NCBI GenBank assembly: GCA_900754525.1
Contig: CAAEDE010000048.1
Coordinates: forward strand, 1 to 43,180
Length of the DNA stretch: 43,180 bases
Origin: an uncultured Collinsella sp.
GTDB taxonomy: Bacteria > Actinomycetota > Coriobacteriia > Coriobacteriales > Coriobacteriaceae
Reading direction: 5' to 3'
Below the pieces are notes generated by a model that saw nothing but the letters and a program-made list of their open reading frames with translations, was not told the DNA's origin and did not search any database. How positions within the stretch are numbered: the first letter of the stretch is position 1; every line of letters begins with the position of its first letter. Shown here in pieces: positions 1 through 7,991 of this stretch. A program made the translations under genes and the position numbers.

Positions 1-82
1 CCCCATCATCGCGGTCTACGGGGTCAACGATATGGCACCGTGGGGACACATGTATGTCAATCCTGGTCTAACAGAGCCTTAA
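1..82 (+). CDS. Probable 3' end of a gene that starts outside the window
   Basis: The frame starting at base 2 is open from the window edge to a TAA at 80-82 and gives a 26-residue tail that ends VNPGLTEP. Third positions in the first half are mostly G or C, as in genes elsewhere in the window. The fold-back element that follows would be in a natural place behind a gene end. The family cannot be recognised from so little sequence, and a chance open frame is possible. Confidence 0.4.
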   Translation, partial: PIIAVYGVNDMAPWGHMYVNPGLTEP

Positions 83-106
83 TTATTGTTCGTTGTGACA
101 TCGCCG

Positions 107-245
107 AGCCCGCAGGGCGGAGAGCAAGCTCCCTCCCGGCGCACTCCGCAGGACGCAAGAAGCCCTCGCCGCACGAAGTGCGCAGCGAGGGCTTCTTGCA
201 TGTCCGAGGACGCGCCGGGAGGGAGCTTACTCTCTGCCCGGACAG
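107..245. repeat. Large imperfect fold-back repeat with nested hairpins, between ilvE and the upstream gene tail
   Basis: The outer arm 128-142 (GCTCCCTCCCGGCGC) is a perfect inverted copy of 212-226. The match continues outward through GAGAGCAA and TTACTCTC with one mismatch. Inside lies a second stem, 155-174 against 178-199, with CAAGAAGCCCTCGC opposite GCGAGGGCTTCTTG and a GAA loop. Unpaired stretches separate the two stems. The element sits just behind the ilvE stop, so it could end transcripts from both sides, but neither side has a run of T. A REP-like repeated element is the alternative. Confidence 0.7.
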
Positions 246-255
246 GAAAGGCTAA

Positions 256-1308
256 TTACGCGACGGTGTAAACCCAGTTGTGCTTATCCTCAACAGCACC
301 GGACTGGATGCCAGTCAGGGTCTCGCGGAGCTTCTTCATCACAGGGCCAATCTCGGTGTAGCCAGCCGGGAAGGTCACGGTCTCGTCGGCGCCGTAAACC
401 TTGTTGTCGATCTCGCCAACCGGGGAGATGACGGCAGCGGTGCCGCACAGGCCGCACTCGACAAAGGTACCGGCCTTGACCTCGGCCCACTCGACGGGGC
501 GCTGATCGACGGTCATACCCAGGTCCTGAGCAACCTGAACGAGCGAACGACGGGTGATGGAAGGCAGGATGGAGTCGGTGTGCGACTGCGGAACGACGAG
601 CGTACCGTCCTCCTTCACGAACAGGACGTTGGCGCCGCCGGTCTCCTCGACATAGGTGCGGGACTCGGAGTCGAGATACAGGTTCTCGGCATAGCCCTCG
701 CGATGGGCCTCCATCGTGGGCTTGAGGGACATGGCGTAGTTCAGGCCGGCCTTGATGTTGCCGGTACCGTGCGGTGCCGCGCGGTCATACTCGGAAACGC
801 GCAGCCTGACGGGCTTGAGGCCACCCTTAAAGTACGGACCGACCGGGGTCACGAGAATGCGGAACGTGTACTCAGGAGCGGGAGCCACGCCGATCACGTC
901 ACCGGAACCGATCATAAACGGACGCACGTACAGGGTCGCGCCGGAACCGAAGGGCGGAACCCAGGCGGCGTTGGCAGAAACGACCTGCTTGACGGCCTCA
1001 ACGAACTTGTCCTTGGGGAACGGGGGCATCTCGAGGCGCTGGGCAGAGTTGTACATACGCTCGGCGTTCATGTCGGGACGGAAGCAGACGATGCTGCCGT
1101 CCTCGGCGGTGTAGGCCTTCAGGCCCTCAAAGACCTCCTGGCAGTAATGGAAGATGCCACCGCACTCGGAGACGTGCAGGGTGTGGTCGGTGGTCAGGCC
1201 GCCCTCGTCCCACTCGCCATCCTTCCAATGGGCCTCGTAGCTGTAATCGGTCTTCATGTAGCCAAAGCCGAGGCTACCCCAATCGATATCCTTCTTCTCG
1301 ACAGTCAT
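256..1308 (-). CDS. ilvE: Branched-chain amino acid aminotransferase
   Basis: A 350-residue fold-type IV PLP enzyme that reversibly transfers the amino group between glutamate and the 2-keto acids of leucine, isoleucine and valine, in the cytoplasm. The segment EVFEGLKAY (residues 58-66) and the lysine in GTGNIKAGLNYA (K186, the expected Schiff-base lysine) are typical of the family, as is ETGGANVLFV. The open frame continues 50 codons further upstream, but the ATG at 1306-1308 is preceded by AAGGAGCGAC at correct spacing, and the upstream residues are Arg/Cys-rich and unlike the family, so this start is preferred. No other ilv or leu gene is adjacent. The upstream region has a TACAAT box (1462-1467, minus strand) and the dyad CTTTA-N6-TAAAG at 1498-1513, which may be a regulatory site. 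Confidence 0.95.
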   Translation of the reverse strand: MTVEKKDIDWGSLGFGYMKTDYSYEAHWKDGEWDEGGLTTDHTLHVSECGGIFHYCQEVFEGLKAYTAEDGSIVCFRPDMNAERMYNSAQRLEMPPFPKDKFVEAVKQVVSANAAWVPPFGSGATLYVRPFMIGSGDVIGVAPAPEYTFRILVTPVGPYFKGGLKPVRLRVSEYDRAAPHGTGNIKAGLNYAMSLKPTMEAHREGYAENLYLDSESRTYVEETGGANVLFVKEDGTLVVPQSHTDSILPSITRRSLVQVAQDLGMTVDQRPVEWAEVKAGTFVECGLCGTAAVISPVGEIDNKVYGADETVTFPAGYTEIGPVMKKLRETLTGIQSGAVEDKHNWVYTVA

Positions 1309-1538
1309 ATGTCGCTCCTTACATACACAGTTGCAAACTCGCGAACCCGCACGCAAGGACCGAGGCCGACCGCGTCGCAACGTCGCACGCCCGGAGCGTA
1401 GAGCCGGACGGGACACGCAAACGGCATCAAAGCCGATGGCACGCCGATTCGCATGCACGAGATTGTACTCCGCACGCGCGTCGGATAAAACGTTTTTCTT
1501 TAACTAACTAAAGTATTTTCATTTGACCGAAGCAAGAA

Positions 1539-1566
1539 GGCCCGCCACCGTAAGCGGTGACGGGCC
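1539..1566 (-). terminator. Terminator behind the DedA gene
   Basis: A 12-bp stem with one mismatch (GGCCCGTCACCG / CGGTGGCGGGCC read on minus) and a short loop is followed on the minus strand by TTCTTGCTTC. It lies 30 bp behind the DedA stop and ahead of the ilvE promoter region. Confidence 0.75.
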
Positions 1567-1596
1567 TCAGCTGCACGGTTTGCGCGCTGGCTCGAG

Positions 1597-2244
1597 CTAC
1601 GCGTTCTTTTTGCCCAGCTTAGCCTTAACCAGACCGACCACGGTCGGGATGATCGACACGGCAACGATGCCGACGATCAGCAACTCAAAGTGCTCCTGCA
1701 CAAAGGGGATGCCGCCAAAGAAGTAGCCCAGCAGTGTAAAGAGCGTCGACCAGGTAATGCCGCCCAGCACGTTAAAGATGACAAAATTGCGCCAGTGCAT
1801 GCCGCCCATGCCGGCGATAAAGGGCACAAAGGTGCGGATAAACGGGAAGAAGCGGCCCAGGAAGATGGCCAAGTGGCCCCACTTGTCCAAGAAGTCCTCG
1901 GACTTTTTAATGCGCTCGGGCGTCATGGCCTTGACCTTGCCCGAGGCGATGATCTTGCGGCCAAAGAAGTGGCCGATCATAAAGTTGCACTGATCGCCCA
2001 GGATGGCTGCGGCCCATGCGGTGGCCAGAAGCGCCACGATGTTAAAGCCACCGTTGTGGGCAAAGAAACCCGAGGCAAACAGTAGCGAATCGCCAGGAAG
2101 GAACGGGAAGAACACCACGCCCGTCTCGATAAAGATGATCAGGAACACGCAGCCGTAGGCCATAAGCGGGCCGGCGGCGATCCAGCTGGCGATCGCGGTG
2201 CGCGGGTCTTTGAGCAGCTCGGCGATAAAATTAATGAAACCCAT
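1597..2244 (-). CDS. DedA/SNARE-associated family membrane protein
   Basis: A 215-residue integral membrane protein of the DedA (VTT domain) family. Members are linked to membrane homeostasis and lipid carrier or phospholipid movement; the substrate here is unknown. Hydrophobic segments lie near residues 20-60, 75-95, 150-175 and 185-210. The family motifs GDSLLF(A) and FLGRFFPFIRTFVPFIAGMGGMHW, which contain the conserved acidic and arginine residues, are visible. The ATG at 2242-2244 has AGAGG upstream; the longer reading frame adds an Arg-rich tail with no signal. It ends KAKLGKKNA, a basic cytoplasmic tail. It is transcribed alone, divergently from cysE. Confidence 0.9.
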   Translation of the reverse strand: MGFINFIAELLKDPRTAIASWIAAGPLMAYGCVFLIIFIETGVVFFPFLPGDSLLFASGFFAHNGGFNIVALLATAWAAAILGDQCNFMIGHFFGRKIIASGKVKAMTPERIKKSEDFLDKWGHLAIFLGRFFPFIRTFVPFIAGMGGMHWRNFVIFNVLGGITWSTLFTLLGYFFGGIPFVQEHFELLIVGIVAVSIIPTVVGLVKAKLGKKNA

Positions 2245-2420
2245 GAAGTAAAACCTCTCAGTTGTGGGCGCGGATACGTCCAAGTTGACCAGTATACGGT
2301 TGCGGCGCCCCCTCGTGCGCAACCCCACAAAAGCATGACCCCATTACCAGCAAGTTTGCATAACTGACACCTGTTGCGCAATGCCGCCAAGATTGTCCTT
2401 CCTAATCCCTAGCGAATCGC

Positions 2421-2426
2421 TATACT
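2421..2426 (+). promoter_or_regulatory. Possible -10 box of the cysE promoter
   Basis: TATACT lies 42 bp ahead of the GTG start of cysE. The best -35 candidate is a weak TTCCTA 16 bp upstream (2399-2404). It is positioned in the 223-bp divergent region shared with the DedA gene. Confidence 0.35.
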
Positions 2427-2467
2427 TTATTGAATCGCATTGCCATGGCGCTAAGGGAGGGCGGCCG

Positions 2468-3172
2468 GTGAGCTTTATCAATACCATTCGCGAGGACATC
2501 AAGACCGTCCAAGCGCAGGACCCCGCCGCGCAAAACGGTCTGGTCATCTTCCTTTCCTATCCTGGCCTGCACGCCAAGTGGAACCACGTGCCCGAGCACT
2601 GGCTCTGGGAGCATGGCCATCGCTCGCTCGCCCGCGTGCTCTCGCAAATCACCCGCCACATCACCGGCGTCGAGATTCATCCCGCCGCACAGATCGGCAA
2701 ACATTTCTTTATCGACCACGCCATGGGCGTCGTCATCGGCGAGACCACCATTGTGGGTGACAACTGCGTGCTCTACCAGGGCGTCACGCTCGGCGGTACC
2801 GGCAACGAGACCGGCAAACGCCACCCAACGCTCGGCGATAACGTCACCGTGGGCACGGGTGCCAAGGTGCTCGGCAACATTCGTATCGGCAACAACGTCA
2901 AGATCGGCGGCAACTCGGTTGTCGTCAAGGACGTGCCCGACAACTGCACCGTCGTGGGCGTGCCGGGACGCATCATCAAGCGCAACGGCTGCCGCGTGTT
3001 CGAGGAGAGCTTCGATGCCAAGCAGCATCGCGAGTACATGCCCGACGATGCCGCCGAGCAATCCGCGCTCAACCGTCAAGGCATCACCGAGAATGCCCGC
3101 CGCGTCAAGGAACTCGAGCGAGAGGTGACCGAGCTCAAAGCCCTCGTCGCAAAGCTCGTGGACGAACGCTAG
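2468..3172 (+). CDS. cysE: Serine O-acetyltransferase
   Basis: A 234-residue left-handed beta-helix acetyltransferase that transfers acetyl from acetyl-CoA to L-serine, the first step of cysteine synthesis. The N-terminal helical region (about 1-60) is followed by hexapeptide repeats (about 65-175) carrying the core HPAAQIGKHFFIDH, VVIGET and GVTLGGTG. The protein ends in a charged helical tail (NARRVKELEREVTELKALV) that looks like a coiled coil. The GTG at 2468 is preferred because AGGGAGGG lies 6-13 bp upstream. The frame is open back to an ATG at 2381, but that start has no ribosome site and would precede the possible promoter. No cysK is adjacent. Confidence 0.93.
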   Translation: MSFINTIREDIKTVQAQDPAAQNGLVIFLSYPGLHAKWNHVPEHWLWEHGHRSLARVLSQITRHITGVEIHPAAQIGKHFFIDHAMGVVIGETTIVGDNCVLYQGVTLGGTGNETGKRHPTLGDNVTVGTGAKVLGNIRIGNNVKIGGNSVVVKDVPDNCTVVGVPGRIIKRNGCRVFEESFDAKQHREYMPDDAAEQSALNRQGITENARRVKELEREVTELKALVAKLVDER

Positions 3173-3212
3173 GAACGCAAGCGGCACAAAACGACATCGG
3201 CATCAACGCAAG

Positions 3213-3247
3213 AAGGCGCGCCAGGGAATTCATCCCCGGCGCGCCTT
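3213..3247 (+). terminator. Rho-independent terminator behind cysE
   Basis: A perfect 10-bp stem, AAGGCGCGCC (3213-3222) with GGCGCGCCTT (3238-3247), is followed by TCTTTTT on the plus strand, 40 bp after the cysE stop. Confidence 0.85.
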
Positions 3248-3255
3248 TCTTTTTG

Positions 3256-3287
3256 ATGTGACATGCGGGACTGTCCCTTTGTCACAT
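3256..3287 (-). repeat. Short hairpin repeat with AAAGGGACAG core
   Basis: ATGTGAC (3256-3262) and GTCACAT (3281-3287) form a 7-bp stem. Read on minus, the interior begins AAAGGGACAGTCCC. The plan (stem, A-run, GGGACAG, stem) matches the repeats at 12944, 15119, 18326 and 18725, but the interior is shorter, so family membership is tentative. It lies next to the stop of the downstream ABC gene. Confidence 0.45.
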
Positions 3288-5293
3288 TATGCGAACTGAC
3301 TCAAGTAGAGGTCGGCATAAGCGCCCTCGGCTGCGAGCAGCTCCTTATGCGTGCCCTGCTCGATAATGTTGCCGTGGTCCATGACCAAGATCAAGTCGGC
3401 GTCCACGATCGTCGACAGGCGATGCGCGATCACAAAGCTCGTGCGCCCGCGCATGAGCGCGTCCATGGCGCGGCCGATAGCAAGCTCGGTGCGCGTGTCC
3501 ACGCTTGAGGTCGCCTCGTCCAGGATGAGAATCGCCGGGTTGTTGAGCAGCACGCGTGCGATGGTCAGCAGCTGACGCTGGCCCTGGCTGATGCTTTCGG
3601 CATCGTTGGCCACGCGCGTATCGTAGCCCTGCGGCATGGTGCGCACAAAGAAGTCGACCTGCGCGGCACGAGCGGCGGCCACAATTTCGTCGCGCGTTGC
3701 CTCGGGGCAGCCGTAGGCGATGTTTTCGGCAATCGTGCCATCGAACAGCCAGGCGTCCTGCAGCACCATGCCAAACTGCTGCCGTAGCTCGCCGCGGTCC
3801 ATGCGGCTCGTATCCACGCCGTCGAGCGTAATACGCCCGCCGTCAATCTCGTAGAAGCGCATGAGCAGGTTGATGAGCGTCGTCTTGCCTGCGCCCGTGG
3901 TTCCCACCACGGCAATCTTCTGGCCCGGCTCGGCGGTAAACGACACGTCGCGCATAAGCGGCTTGTCGGGCGAATAACCAAAGCGCACATGCTCAAAGGA
4001 GACGCGGCCCTCCACGCGACCCGGCAGCTTGGCGGCCTTGTCCGGCAGCGGATCGGCCTCCATCTCGGGCTCATCGAGCAGGTCGAACACGCGCTCCGCA
4101 CTCGCCAGCGCGCTCTGCAGCGAGTTGAAAGTGAACGACAGCTGCGTCATGGGTTCGGACGCCTCGTAGATAAACTGGAAGAACGCCTGGAACACGCCGA
4201 CGGTCATGTGGCCGGCGACCAGCATGCTGCAGCCCACGAGCGCGATCACGATCTGCGCCAGGCGACCAATAAAGCGAACCGCGGGTCCGACGGCGTTGAT
4301 CATAAAGTCGGCCTTGGTACTCACGCGCGCTAGCTCCCTCGAGGCCTCATGCACTTCGGCAGAACTCTGACGCTCGCGGTTAAACGCGCGAATCACCAGA
4401 CGGCCTGAGTAGCCCTCCTCGACCGCACTCGTAATCTTGGACACCCACTCCTGGCGCTCGCCCGTCACATCATGCGTACGGCGCGAAACCACCTTGGTCA
4501 CCAGCAGCGATACCGCCGTAAAGAACAGAAAGACGAGCGTAAGCTGCACGCTGAACACGAACATCACGCTCACAGCACCAACAACCGTGCCGATCGACAC
4601 GAGCAGCTGCAGCAATCCGCGCTGCATGCTCTCGGACATCTTGTCCAGGTCGTTGGTCGCGCGGCTGACGACCTCGCCGGGACGATGCGCGTCAAAATAG
4701 GCGAGCGGCAGACGGTTGAGCTTTTGCGCGATGCGGTTGCGCAGGCGCAGATTGAGACGCTCAGCGACGCTCGACATCAAAAAGCTCTGGAGCGCATAGA
4801 ACGAGGCAGCGGCAGTCCAGATCATAAAGTAGACGAAAATGGTCTTGCCGCAGTTCTCCCAGGTGATGCTGAAAGTGGTGTCGTTGGCAAACGCCACCCG
4901 AATGTGGCCCCACAGCTCATCGATCACGCGGGCGCTATATGCCGGCGCGGCGGTGTTAAAGATGACATAGAACACAATGCTCGCGAACACGATATAGAAG
5001 CGCCAATGGTCGCCGGCAGCCTCACTCCACAGGCGGCGCACCGTCGCCCAGGTATCCCGAGGCGTCTCGTCCTCGTCTTCGTCGTCCACGTCGCGCATAC
5101 GCTCTGCCTCGGCGCGGGCGCGCTCGTCCTCGGCACGTTCGTTTTCCTCGTAGAGCGCTTGGCGGCGAGCCTCGCGCTCGGCTGCAGCCTTGGCGGCGTC
5201 ATCCAGCTCGGGTGCCACGGCAGCCGTTTCCTCGACCAGCCCCGCAGCAACGGCGTCATCAACGCCGCCCTGCTTCTTGAGCTCCTCGGCCAT
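3287..5293 (-). CDS. ABC exporter half-transporter, catalytic-site subunit (MDR type)
   Basis: A 668-residue fusion of six membrane segments and an ATPase domain, probably the second half of a heterodimeric drug or lipid exporter with the gene upstream. An acidic, Arg-rich N-terminal extension of about 75 residues precedes the membrane domain (about 85-375). The nucleotide domain has Walker A GTTGAGKTT, Q-loop VLQDAWLF, Walker B ILILDEATSSVD with the catalytic Glu, and switch IAHRLST. The signature is ISQGQ rather than LSGGQ, so the defect complements that of the partner. The ATG at 5293 has AGGGAGG eight bases upstream; a GTG at 5302 is too close to that site. The start lies 1 bp after the partner's stop. 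Confidence 0.92.
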   Translation of the reverse strand: MAEELKKQGGVDDAVAAGLVEETAAVAPELDDAAKAAAEREARRQALYEENERAEDERARAEAERMRDVDDEDEDETPRDTWATVRRLWSEAAGDHWRFYIVFASIVFYVIFNTAAPAYSARVIDELWGHIRVAFANDTTFSITWENCGKTIFVYFMIWTAAASFYALQSFLMSSVAERLNLRLRNRIAQKLNRLPLAYFDAHRPGEVVSRATNDLDKMSESMQRGLLQLLVSIGTVVGAVSVMFVFSVQLTLVFLFFTAVSLLVTKVVSRRTHDVTGERQEWVSKITSAVEEGYSGRLVIRAFNRERQSSAEVHEASRELARVSTKADFMINAVGPAVRFIGRLAQIVIALVGCSMLVAGHMTVGVFQAFFQFIYEASEPMTQLSFTFNSLQSALASAERVFDLLDEPEMEADPLPDKAAKLPGRVEGRVSFEHVRFGYSPDKPLMRDVSFTAEPGQKIAVVGTTGAGKTTLINLLMRFYEIDGGRITLDGVDTSRMDRGELRQQFGMVLQDAWLFDGTIAENIAYGCPEATRDEIVAAARAAQVDFFVRTMPQGYDTRVANDAESISQGQRQLLTIARVLLNNPAILILDEATSSVDTRTELAIGRAMDALMRGRTSFVIAHRLSTIVDADLILVMDHGNIIEQGTHKELLAAEGAYADLYLSQFA

Positions 5294-5294
5294 G

Positions 5295-7031
5295 CTACTC
5301 ACCTCCCTTCATCTGCGATTCCGCGATGGCGCGGTACACCTCGCAGGTTTCCATAAGCTCGCCATGCGTGCCCAAGCCCACGACCTCGCCATCCTTGAGC
5401 ACGACGATCTGGTCGGCATGCAAGATCGTCGAGATGCGCTGCGCGATGATGAGCACCGCGGCGTCACGCGTCTCGTCTTGCAACGCATGGCGCAGGGCCG
5501 CATCGGTCTTAAAGTCCAGAGCAGAAAAACTGTCGTCGAAGATATACAGGTCGGCGCGCTTCATGAGCGCACGGGCGATGGCCAGACGTTGGCGCTGGCC
5601 GCCCGAAAAGTTCGTACCGCCCTGGGCAACCGGGGTATCGAGCCCCTGCGGTTGGTCGAGTACAAAGGTGCTCTGGGCAACCTCAAGCGCGTGAAGCATG
5701 TCGCCCTCGGTCGCGCCTTCGTTACCAAAGCGAAGGTTGCTCGCCACCGTGCCCGAGAACAGCCACGCCTTCTGCGGCACATAGGCAATGCGCCCGCGGA
5801 TTTCGTCTTGCGTAAGCTCGCGCAGGTCCACACCATTCAGGCGAATGGAGCCCTTGGTGGCATCGTGGAAGCGCAGCAGAAGCTTTGCCACCGTCGATTT
5901 GCCCGAGCCTGTCGAGCCAACGATCGCAGTCGTCTGACCGCGACGGCAGGCAAAGCTCAGGTCGCACAGGGTGTCCTCGTCGGCATCGTCAAAGCGAAAC
6001 GACATGTGGTCGAACACGGCCACCGCATCGGCTTCGTCTTGGGGCTCGCGCGCCCCGTCATCCAGCGTGCGCTCGCCATCGACGATGCTCGGCTCAATCT
6101 CCAGCACCTGCTGCGCACGGTTCAGGCACGCGGCAGCACGCGGAAGCGTCAGCACCACCATCTGGGCCATCATCACAAAGAACAGGATCAGAATTGCATA
6201 CTCCAGCACCGCCGAGATACTCGCAATCTGCATGGCGTGGGCGCCTACGCGGTTGCCGCCCACCCACAGCACCGCCACCTCGGCGATGTTCATCAAAAAG
6301 AAGCTTGAGCTATCGAGGCCCACAAACAGGTGGTTGACTTTGATGGCGTTGGCGGCGTATTCGCTAAACACCTCGTCCAGACGCCGTTCCTCGTGGCGCT
6401 CCTTGTTAAACGCACGGATGACGCGCACGCCCACAATATTCTCGCGCAGAACCACGTTCATGCGGTCGATAAAGCCCTGTAGGCGCATAAAAATCGGCGC
6501 CGCGTTGGCAACCGTAAAGACCGCCGCCACCAGCACAATCGCAACGACTACGCCCAGAAGCGTGCCCATGGCGGGATCGATAAACCAGGCGAAGATGATG
6601 CCCGCCACAGCCAAAAACGGCACGGGCAGCACCAGCTGAATCGTCTGCAGAATCGCCTGCTGAATCACGTTGATGTCGTTGAGCGAGCGCGTGATCATCG
6701 ATCCGGTGCCAAAGCGCTCAAAATCGCTGGCCGCGAGCTCGAGCGATTTGTCGTACACGGCATTGCGGATATCGCAAGCCACGTTGGCGGCCAGGCGCGC
6801 CGAAAGATAGCAGCCCAGCACCGTGCCGCCGCTAGCCATGCTGGTCGCGATAAACATGTATAGGCCGTTGCGTAAAATGTAGTCGACATCGCCCGTGGTA
6901 ATACCGGTGTTGACCATGTTCGCCAGCATCGTGGGAACCAACAGCGTACCGACGTTATCCACCAGCAGCACCAGCAGCGTCACTGCGACAAGCCCTCGGT
7001 AGGGCTTCAAAAACCTCATTAACAGTCGCAC
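5295..7031 (-). CDS. ABC exporter half-transporter, degenerate-site subunit (MDR type)
   Basis: A 578-residue ABC exporter subunit: membrane domain about 1-300, ATPase about 340-578. Walker A is GSTGSGKST and the signature is FSGGQ, both normal. The Walker B end reads IFDDS, so the catalytic Glu is Asp, and the switch reads IAQRIST, so His is Gln. These are hallmarks of the non-hydrolysing half in heterodimeric exporters of the TM287/288 or BmrCD type. The start is either GTG at 7031 or ATG at 7019; the GTG has AGGGGGAG close upstream and overlaps the end of the MarR gene, which argues for translational coupling. The substrate cannot be told from sequence. Confidence 0.92.
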   Translation of the reverse strand: MRLLMRFLKPYRGLVAVTLLVLLVDNVGTLLVPTMLANMVNTGITTGDVDYILRNGLYMFIATSMASGGTVLGCYLSARLAANVACDIRNAVYDKSLELAASDFERFGTGSMITRSLNDINVIQQAILQTIQLVLPVPFLAVAGIIFAWFIDPAMGTLLGVVVAIVLVAAVFTVANAAPIFMRLQGFIDRMNVVLRENIVGVRVIRAFNKERHEERRLDEVFSEYAANAIKVNHLFVGLDSSSFFLMNIAEVAVLWVGGNRVGAHAMQIASISAVLEYAILILFFVMMAQMVVLTLPRAAACLNRAQQVLEIEPSIVDGERTLDDGAREPQDEADAVAVFDHMSFRFDDADEDTLCDLSFACRRGQTTAIVGSTGSGKSTVAKLLLRFHDATKGSIRLNGVDLRELTQDEIRGRIAYVPQKAWLFSGTVASNLRFGNEGATEGDMLHALEVAQSTFVLDQPQGLDTPVAQGGTNFSGGQRQRLAIARALMKRADLYIFDDSFSALDFKTDAALRHALQDETRDAAVLIIAQRISTILHADQIVVLKDGEVVGLGTHGELMETCEVYRAIAESQMKGGE

Positions 7032-7519
7032 GACTCCCCCTCACCTTGATTCTCGGCTTGGCTCTCGGCAGCGATATGCTGCTTAAAGGCATCGCACTCC
7101 TCGCCGAGCACCTGAGAGAATTTGCCGATCAAGCGCATAATCTCGCGCTGCTCACACGGCTCAAGCGCGCCAAAGGCTCGCTGCTCGGCCTTGAGCGCCG
7201 GCAGCGCATAACGCTCGGCAAATCGCCTACCCTCTTCGGTCAGGCTCACAACCTTGTTCTTACGGCTGCCCTCGGCAAACTCCAGCGTGGCGAAACCCCG
7301 CGCCGTCAAGGTTTTAATTGCCGAGTTGATGGTCTGCTTGCTGTAGAACCATTCGCTTGTCAGACGGCTTACGTCAATACTGCCGCCCGCCGTGCTGGTA
7401 TCGACGAGCATCCAGTAAGCGCAGTCCGAAAGGCCGCAGGCGCGCGAGAACTCCGAATATATATGGTCGAGTCCATTGAGCAGCCGATCGAAGTCGACCA
7501 GCGTAACCGCACTATTCAT
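7019..7519 (-). CDS. MarR-family transcriptional regulator of the ABC exporter operon
   Basis: A 166-residue winged-helix protein. The central part (about 55-110) has the MarR pattern: SRLTSEWFYSKQTINSAIKTLTARGFATLEF, followed by a wing with SRKNKVVSLTEEGRRFAE. Flanking helices would form the dimer interface. It is the first gene of a three-gene operon and overlaps the first exporter gene, so it most likely controls exporter synthesis in response to a transported compound. Direct repeats placed over its promoter (7538-7588) are the likely binding sites. The C-terminus carries CDAF and SCDC cysteines; whether these sense oxidation is unknown. Confidence 0.88.
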   Translation of the reverse strand: MNSAVTLVDFDRLLNGLDHIYSEFSRACGLSDCAYWMLVDTSTAGGSIDVSRLTSEWFYSKQTINSAIKTLTARGFATLEFAEGSRKNKVVSLTEEGRRFAERYALPALKAEQRAFGALEPCEQREIMRLIGKFSQVLGEECDAFKQHIAAESQAENQGEGESCDC

Positions 7520-7537
7520 CTATCCCACCATTCAATT

Positions 7538-7588
7538 GTCCGATTTTTGACCAATTATGTGTCTCTAGATTAGTCCGAGTTTTGACTA
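7538..7588. promoter_or_regulatory. Paired direct repeats, probable MarR operators
   Basis: GTCCGATTTTTGACCA (7538-7553) and GTCCGAGTTTTGACTA (7573-7588) match at 14 of 16 positions and are exactly 35 bp apart. The second copy fills the spacer of the predicted promoter; the first lies just past the predicted transcription start. Binding there would block transcription, which fits repression by the product of the first gene. Confidence 0.6.
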
Positions 7589-7595
7589 TCGTCAA
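7567..7595 (-). promoter_or_regulatory. Promoter of the MarR/ABC exporter operon
   Basis: On the minus strand, TTGACG (7590-7595) and TAATCT (7567-7572) are separated by 17 bp. The predicted start is about 40 bp ahead of the MarR ATG. Confidence 0.6.
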
Positions 7596-7643
7596 CAGGC
7601 TCTCCGCAAATGCGTGCATTTTTATGGCCTATCGGCAGAAAAA

Positions 7644-7674
7644 GACCGCCGGCGCGGGGGCGGCGCCAGCGGTC
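7644..7674 (-). terminator. Terminator behind the 96-residue orphan gene
   Basis: On minus, GACCGCTGGCGCC pairs with GCGCCGGCGGTC around a GC-rich loop and is followed by TTTTTCTGCC. It lies 27 bp past the stop of the small gene. Confidence 0.8.
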
Positions 7675-7700
7675 ACGTGAAAATCGAGTTTTATTGCCTG

Positions 7701-7991
7701 TTAAGCGGCGACGGCCTCATAGACCGTAGCGCCCGAGAAGCTGTCATGCAGGCTCTTGCCGGCAATCCACGGCAGCTCGACGACCTCGCAGACCGTGTTG
7801 ACCAGCTCGGAGCAGTCAGTAAAGTGGCCCTTGTCGTTGAGGGCCTCGCAATCCTGAACACGCCAATAGCCATCGGTGTGCGTGATGTAGTACTCGTGAT
7901 CGTTGATCGACACGAAAGCGCGCGTCTTGGAACGCAGCAGCTTCAGAAATCCTTCGAAATCGGTCTCGACGACATCTCCAGCCTGGAACAT
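7701..7991 (-). CDS. Small acidic protein of unknown function
   Basis: A 96-residue protein beginning MFQAGDVVETDFEGFLKLL. It is acidic, lacks a signal peptide or membrane segment, and contains INDHEYYITHTDGYWRVQD in its middle. I do not recognise the family. The start at 7991 is firm: AGGAGGTAACATC precedes the ATG. It has its own terminator and is transcribed alone, divergently from a nitroreductase gene 294 bp away. Good codon pattern, a strong ribosome site and a dedicated terminator make it a real gene. Confidence 0.8.
   Translation of the reverse strand: MFQAGDVVETDFEGFLKLLRSKTRAFVSINDHEYYITHTDGYWRVQDCEALNDKGHFTDCSELVNTVCEVVELPWIAGKSLHDSFSGATVYEAVAA

Noticed and set aside
280..1401. 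Plus-strand open frame opposite ilvE
   Set aside because: Antisense to a well-conserved aminotransferase; no ribosome site and no family.
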